Shown: positions 61,094 to 64,000 of the stretch, in pieces
How the letters are laid out: each line of letters starts with the position of its first letter
Position numbering within the stretch: the stretch's first letter is position 1
Assembly (NCBI GenBank): GCA_025024175.1
Contig: QCXZ01000003.1
Span: 1,674,001 to 1,738,000, forward strand
DNA: 64,000 bases
Direction: 5' to 3'
Origin: Rhyzopertha dominica
Lineage: Eukaryota > Arthropoda > Insecta > Coleoptera > Bostrichidae
Position numbers and translations under genes: made by a program
The notes under the pieces: model-generated
Seen by the model: only the letters and a program-made list of their open reading frames with translations
What the model was told of the DNA's origin: nothing
The model's database searches: none

Positions 61094-62818
61094 TCTTATT
61101 TAAAGGCGTGCTACAAGTTCAAGAACGCCTGAATCGAGCACGAACAGAACATTCAAACATGAAAACGTCAAAGTGGTTTACCCCTTTACTGTCATTCTCG
61201 AGCACGCATTCTCATTTAGCAATGTAAATTAATTACACACGATATAGCATACTGAAGGGTTCTCAGGTATAAAATCGAAGCAGATTTAATTAAATATCTG
61301 AAGCTTATTCGGAAACCGTGTTCAATAGCAACGTCGTCTGTAACTAACTCCGGCTAAACTCGGCAGCGTTGAGCAAACGAATGTGAAAACCTGCAAAGTC
61401 AACTAATCCTGTTAGTATATTCACCCTCATGCGTCTCCAAATAAATTGAAATCTAATTAACTTGCTTAGGAGCTAAATTAGGGCCTGCGGTTTCCTGCGT
61501 CGCTGTTTTGTCAGCAATAAATTCCGAATTCTGCCCCTATTTAGATTTATGGCACGCTTAGTTTCCTGCTCGTCACAAATTAAGGGTACCTTTTTATTAT
61601 AAATGGGAAAGTTTCGCAGCCCAGGTCATAAGCAGCCGCGTTTAAAGCGAAACTAAAGCGCAAACCTTTCATCGCGGCATAACTTTCTGCTTTTTTGTTG
61701 TTTAGTGATATAATATGCGTACGTATCACGCTAGGAGCTTTTGTTACAGCACTCAAATACACCGGATCAACGTGTTAAAGACTGAATTAGCAGTGAAATC
61801 GCCTATGGTTCGTATACGTATGGAGAACACTACAAAGTTTCCTTTGACTTCAATGATATGAAATATACCGTGTCTGTTCATCGAAATATTGAGTTAGTTA
61901 ATTTCTTTTTGGTCAAACATTACCACACAATTCTAATTGCGTGGAGGGTGTGACAAGATATTAGGTTTTCTCCCGATCAGAGATTTATCTTTGGTCAGTT
62001 TTAAACTTCTTTCAACGCTGTCTCTGCTTTAGTAAGGTGAGCATTTCCAGCCGCCATCTTTGAACCAAAGTCTTGAAAGCACTGATCAACGTATACTTCT
62101 TATTATTAAAAAAAAGTTAGTAATCTTACACTTAAATAAAATCCAAATATTACCTGTACAATAACGTGACGGCGGATTAATGATATGAGGTACGACGAGG
62201 AATGGGTGGGGATAAATTAAACAAAATTCGAACTCCATTCCATTATTTTCAAACTGAGACTTCAAAATGACTCTAATACTATAAAATACATTAGAAAGGC
62301 ATCACAACTACTTTTGTTTAAAAATCGGTTACCGCTTCTAACATCAGTTCTAGTAGTTGGTTCACACACTCATCGAGGATGGGTCAAATATGGCGGTTGC
62401 AAATGCTCTAGCGTAGTATATTGACCCAGAAATGGTACGGTCGGCGATGTAAACCGAGCTTATTCTGGCTCAAAAGGGTTAGCATTACTGGTCGTACTTA
62501 TGCTAATACTAGTTGAAATACAAGAAACGAAAATAATCAAAGTATTATTGATAAAAGCCAAGGCAACGGTATCAATGAAGGTAGGCATATCGAATGTAAT
62601 GCCAATGAAGAGGTGATGTTGACATATTTCTTTGACTTGGTAAGATGACGTGCATTAAGATACTTCAATTTGTCAGTGTCAATTCTTAAGTTAAAGGTAT
62701 GGCTGGCTTTCACCCAGCCGATACACCTAATATCAATAACGATTAATGCATGTTTCAGGGTTTGTTCGTGACTGACTAATATTTTTCAATTATCCCCATA
62801 AAATAAGCAGCTGATATA
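61094..62818. other. Non-coding stretch up to the mariner copy
   Basis: No gene recognised. The part 61440-61720 is somewhat GC-richer with conserved-looking blocks but only short frames. The sequence from 62819 is mariner. Confidence 0.45.
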
Positions 62819-64000
62819 CGAGGCATGTTTTTTAAGTAAGTACCGTTTTGCGATTCCGCCGCCGCAGCGCTACGGTCGGCGTTCCGCGCATTCGCGCTGG
62901 TTACCTACATCTCTTGTCTACGCACTGACGTCATTACAGTTTGATTCTTCATTGTATACGTTGTTTACTGAGTGTTTAAGATGCCTCCGACAATCGTGAG
63001 TCCCGCCGATTGTGAAGTACGGGCTGTTATACGATTTCTCAGTGCTAAAGGCGTAAAACCGATCGATATTCATCGTGAGATCTGTGAAGTTTACGGACAA
63101 AACATTATGAGTGATGGAATGGTAAGGAAATGGGTGAGAGCATTTAAAGATGGCCGCACAAATGTGCATGATGAAGAACGGAGTAGGCGTCCTTTGGTCG
63201 TTAATGAAGATTTGAACGAAAGTGAACGAAAAGGTGAGAGAAAACAGACGCTTTACAATTTCATCGTTGTGCGACTGCTTTCCTCAATATTCTCGTAGTG
63301 TTTTGTATCGCATTGTGACCGAGAACTTGAATTACCGGAAATTGTGTTCACGTTAGGTTCCGAAAATGTTGACGGATTTGCACAAAACCCAACGTTTAGG
63401 CAGTGCATTGACTTTCCTTGAGCGGTACCACAATGAAGGTGAAGATTTTTTAGACCAAATTGTTACTGGTGACGAAACATGGGTGGCCTACGTCACACCA
63501 GAATCGAAACAACAATCCATGGAATGGCGACATTCATCATCGCCCAAAAAAGTTAAGTTTAAGCAAACAATTTCTGCCCGGAAAATCATGTGCACAGTTT
63601 TTGGGACAGAAAAGGAGTATTGCTAGTGGAGTTTCTGCCTCGTAATGAGACAATCAATGCAGCGTCTTATTGTAAGACATTGAACAATCTGCGTCGTGCA
63701 ATCCAGAACAAAAGACGTGGCAAGTTGAGTAAGGGTATCGTTTTGCTGCATGACAATGCCCGTCCACATGTGGCTAATCGGACCAAAGATCTCATCAAAT
63801 CTTTTAAATGGGAAACTCTAGATCATCCTCCATACAGCCCTGATCTGGCGCCCAGCGACTACCATTTGTTCTTGCACTTGAACAAACACCTGGGTGGTCA
63901 GCGTCTTCAAGACGATAACGAAGTCGAAACATTTGTGATACAGTGGTTAACAAGTCAGGCGGCAGAATTTTATGAGGAGGGTATTCAAAAACTGGTGCCA
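62819..64000 (+). mobile_element. mariner (DD34D) element, runs off the window
   Basis: The terminal repeat starts after a TA at 62817-62818 with CGAGGCATGTTTTTTAAGTA and is the same as the 3' terminal repeat of the 5.3-kb copy, as expected of inverted ends of one family. A GC-rich leader (62850-62910) follows, then the transposase. The 3' end is outside the window. The sequence is close to the 5.3-kb copy throughout. Confidence 0.93.
62981..64000 (+). pseudogene. mariner transposase, frameshifted, 3' end beyond window
   Basis: Translation starts at the ATG at 62981 (MPPTIVSPADCEVRAVIRFL), giving the paired helix-turn-helix with GVKPIDIHREICEVYGQNIM and WVRAFKDGRTN. A small deletion near 63213 shifts the frame after VVNEDL. 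A TAG at about 63353 replaces the Trp of the WVPKML motif. The frame MLTDLHKTQRLG...GDETWVAYVTP then runs to about 63600, where a run of six T in the 5.3-kb copy is five T here and shifts the frame again. All three catalytic Asp codons (GDETW, HDNARPHV, SPDLAPSD) survive. It is dead through at least three lesions. Confidence 0.92.

Overview
The window looks like arthropod, most probably insect, nuclear DNA. It is AT-rich, intron-containing and full of eukaryotic transposable elements, with scattered N bases. The only host gene I can support lies on the minus strand in the first 17 kb. Three exons (17030-17191, 4432-4683, 2214-2389) join in phase into the start of the extracellular amino-terminal domain of a kainate-type ionotropic glutamate receptor, closest in my memory to the insect KaiR1D/Grik2-like group. 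The exon with the signal peptide should lie above 17191 and was not found. The rest of the gene lies to the left of the window. The two introns are about 2.0 kb and 12.3 kb; the larger has been invaded by mobile elements.

From 17.2 kb to the end I see no host exon, only mobile-element remains and plain non-coding DNA. DNA transposons: two DD34D mariner copies (5279-6321 minus, 5'-truncated; 62819-64000 plus, cut by the window edge), two DD41D-type copies (8561-9908 minus; 29172-30345 plus), one complete but dead Tc1 element with IR/DR termini and a TA duplication (44544-46180), and one Tc1/mariner N-terminal fragment (52401-52740). Retroelements: three Penelope-like families with reverse transcriptase and/or GIY-YIG endonuclease (34461-35544; 42106-43745; an inverted pair at 49027-50467), a coding-free inverted pair with hammerhead cores (26434-27050), BEL/Pao remains (18560-18912; 31326-32870) and two non-LTR tails (9918-10045; 58974-59790).

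The most interesting layer is RNA. Hammerhead-ribozyme cores (CTGANGA, stem II, GAAA) occur again and again. Most sit in Penelope-like terminal repeats, which is where such ribozymes are known. One at 60748-60853 (minus) looks like a complete type I ribozyme with all three stems and a UH cleavage site. It stands outside any recognised Penelope ORF and beside an 82-bp-arm foldback. Another at 47629-47700 has a full core and a perfect 14-bp stem I.

Other structure includes a diverged non-coding duplication 1.5 kb apart inside the large receptor intron (10398-10562 and 11911-12095), an imperfect tandem duplication at 46551-46785, and an 18-bp perfect hairpin inside the BEL/Pao gag relic. All mobile-element genes here appear broken or truncated.
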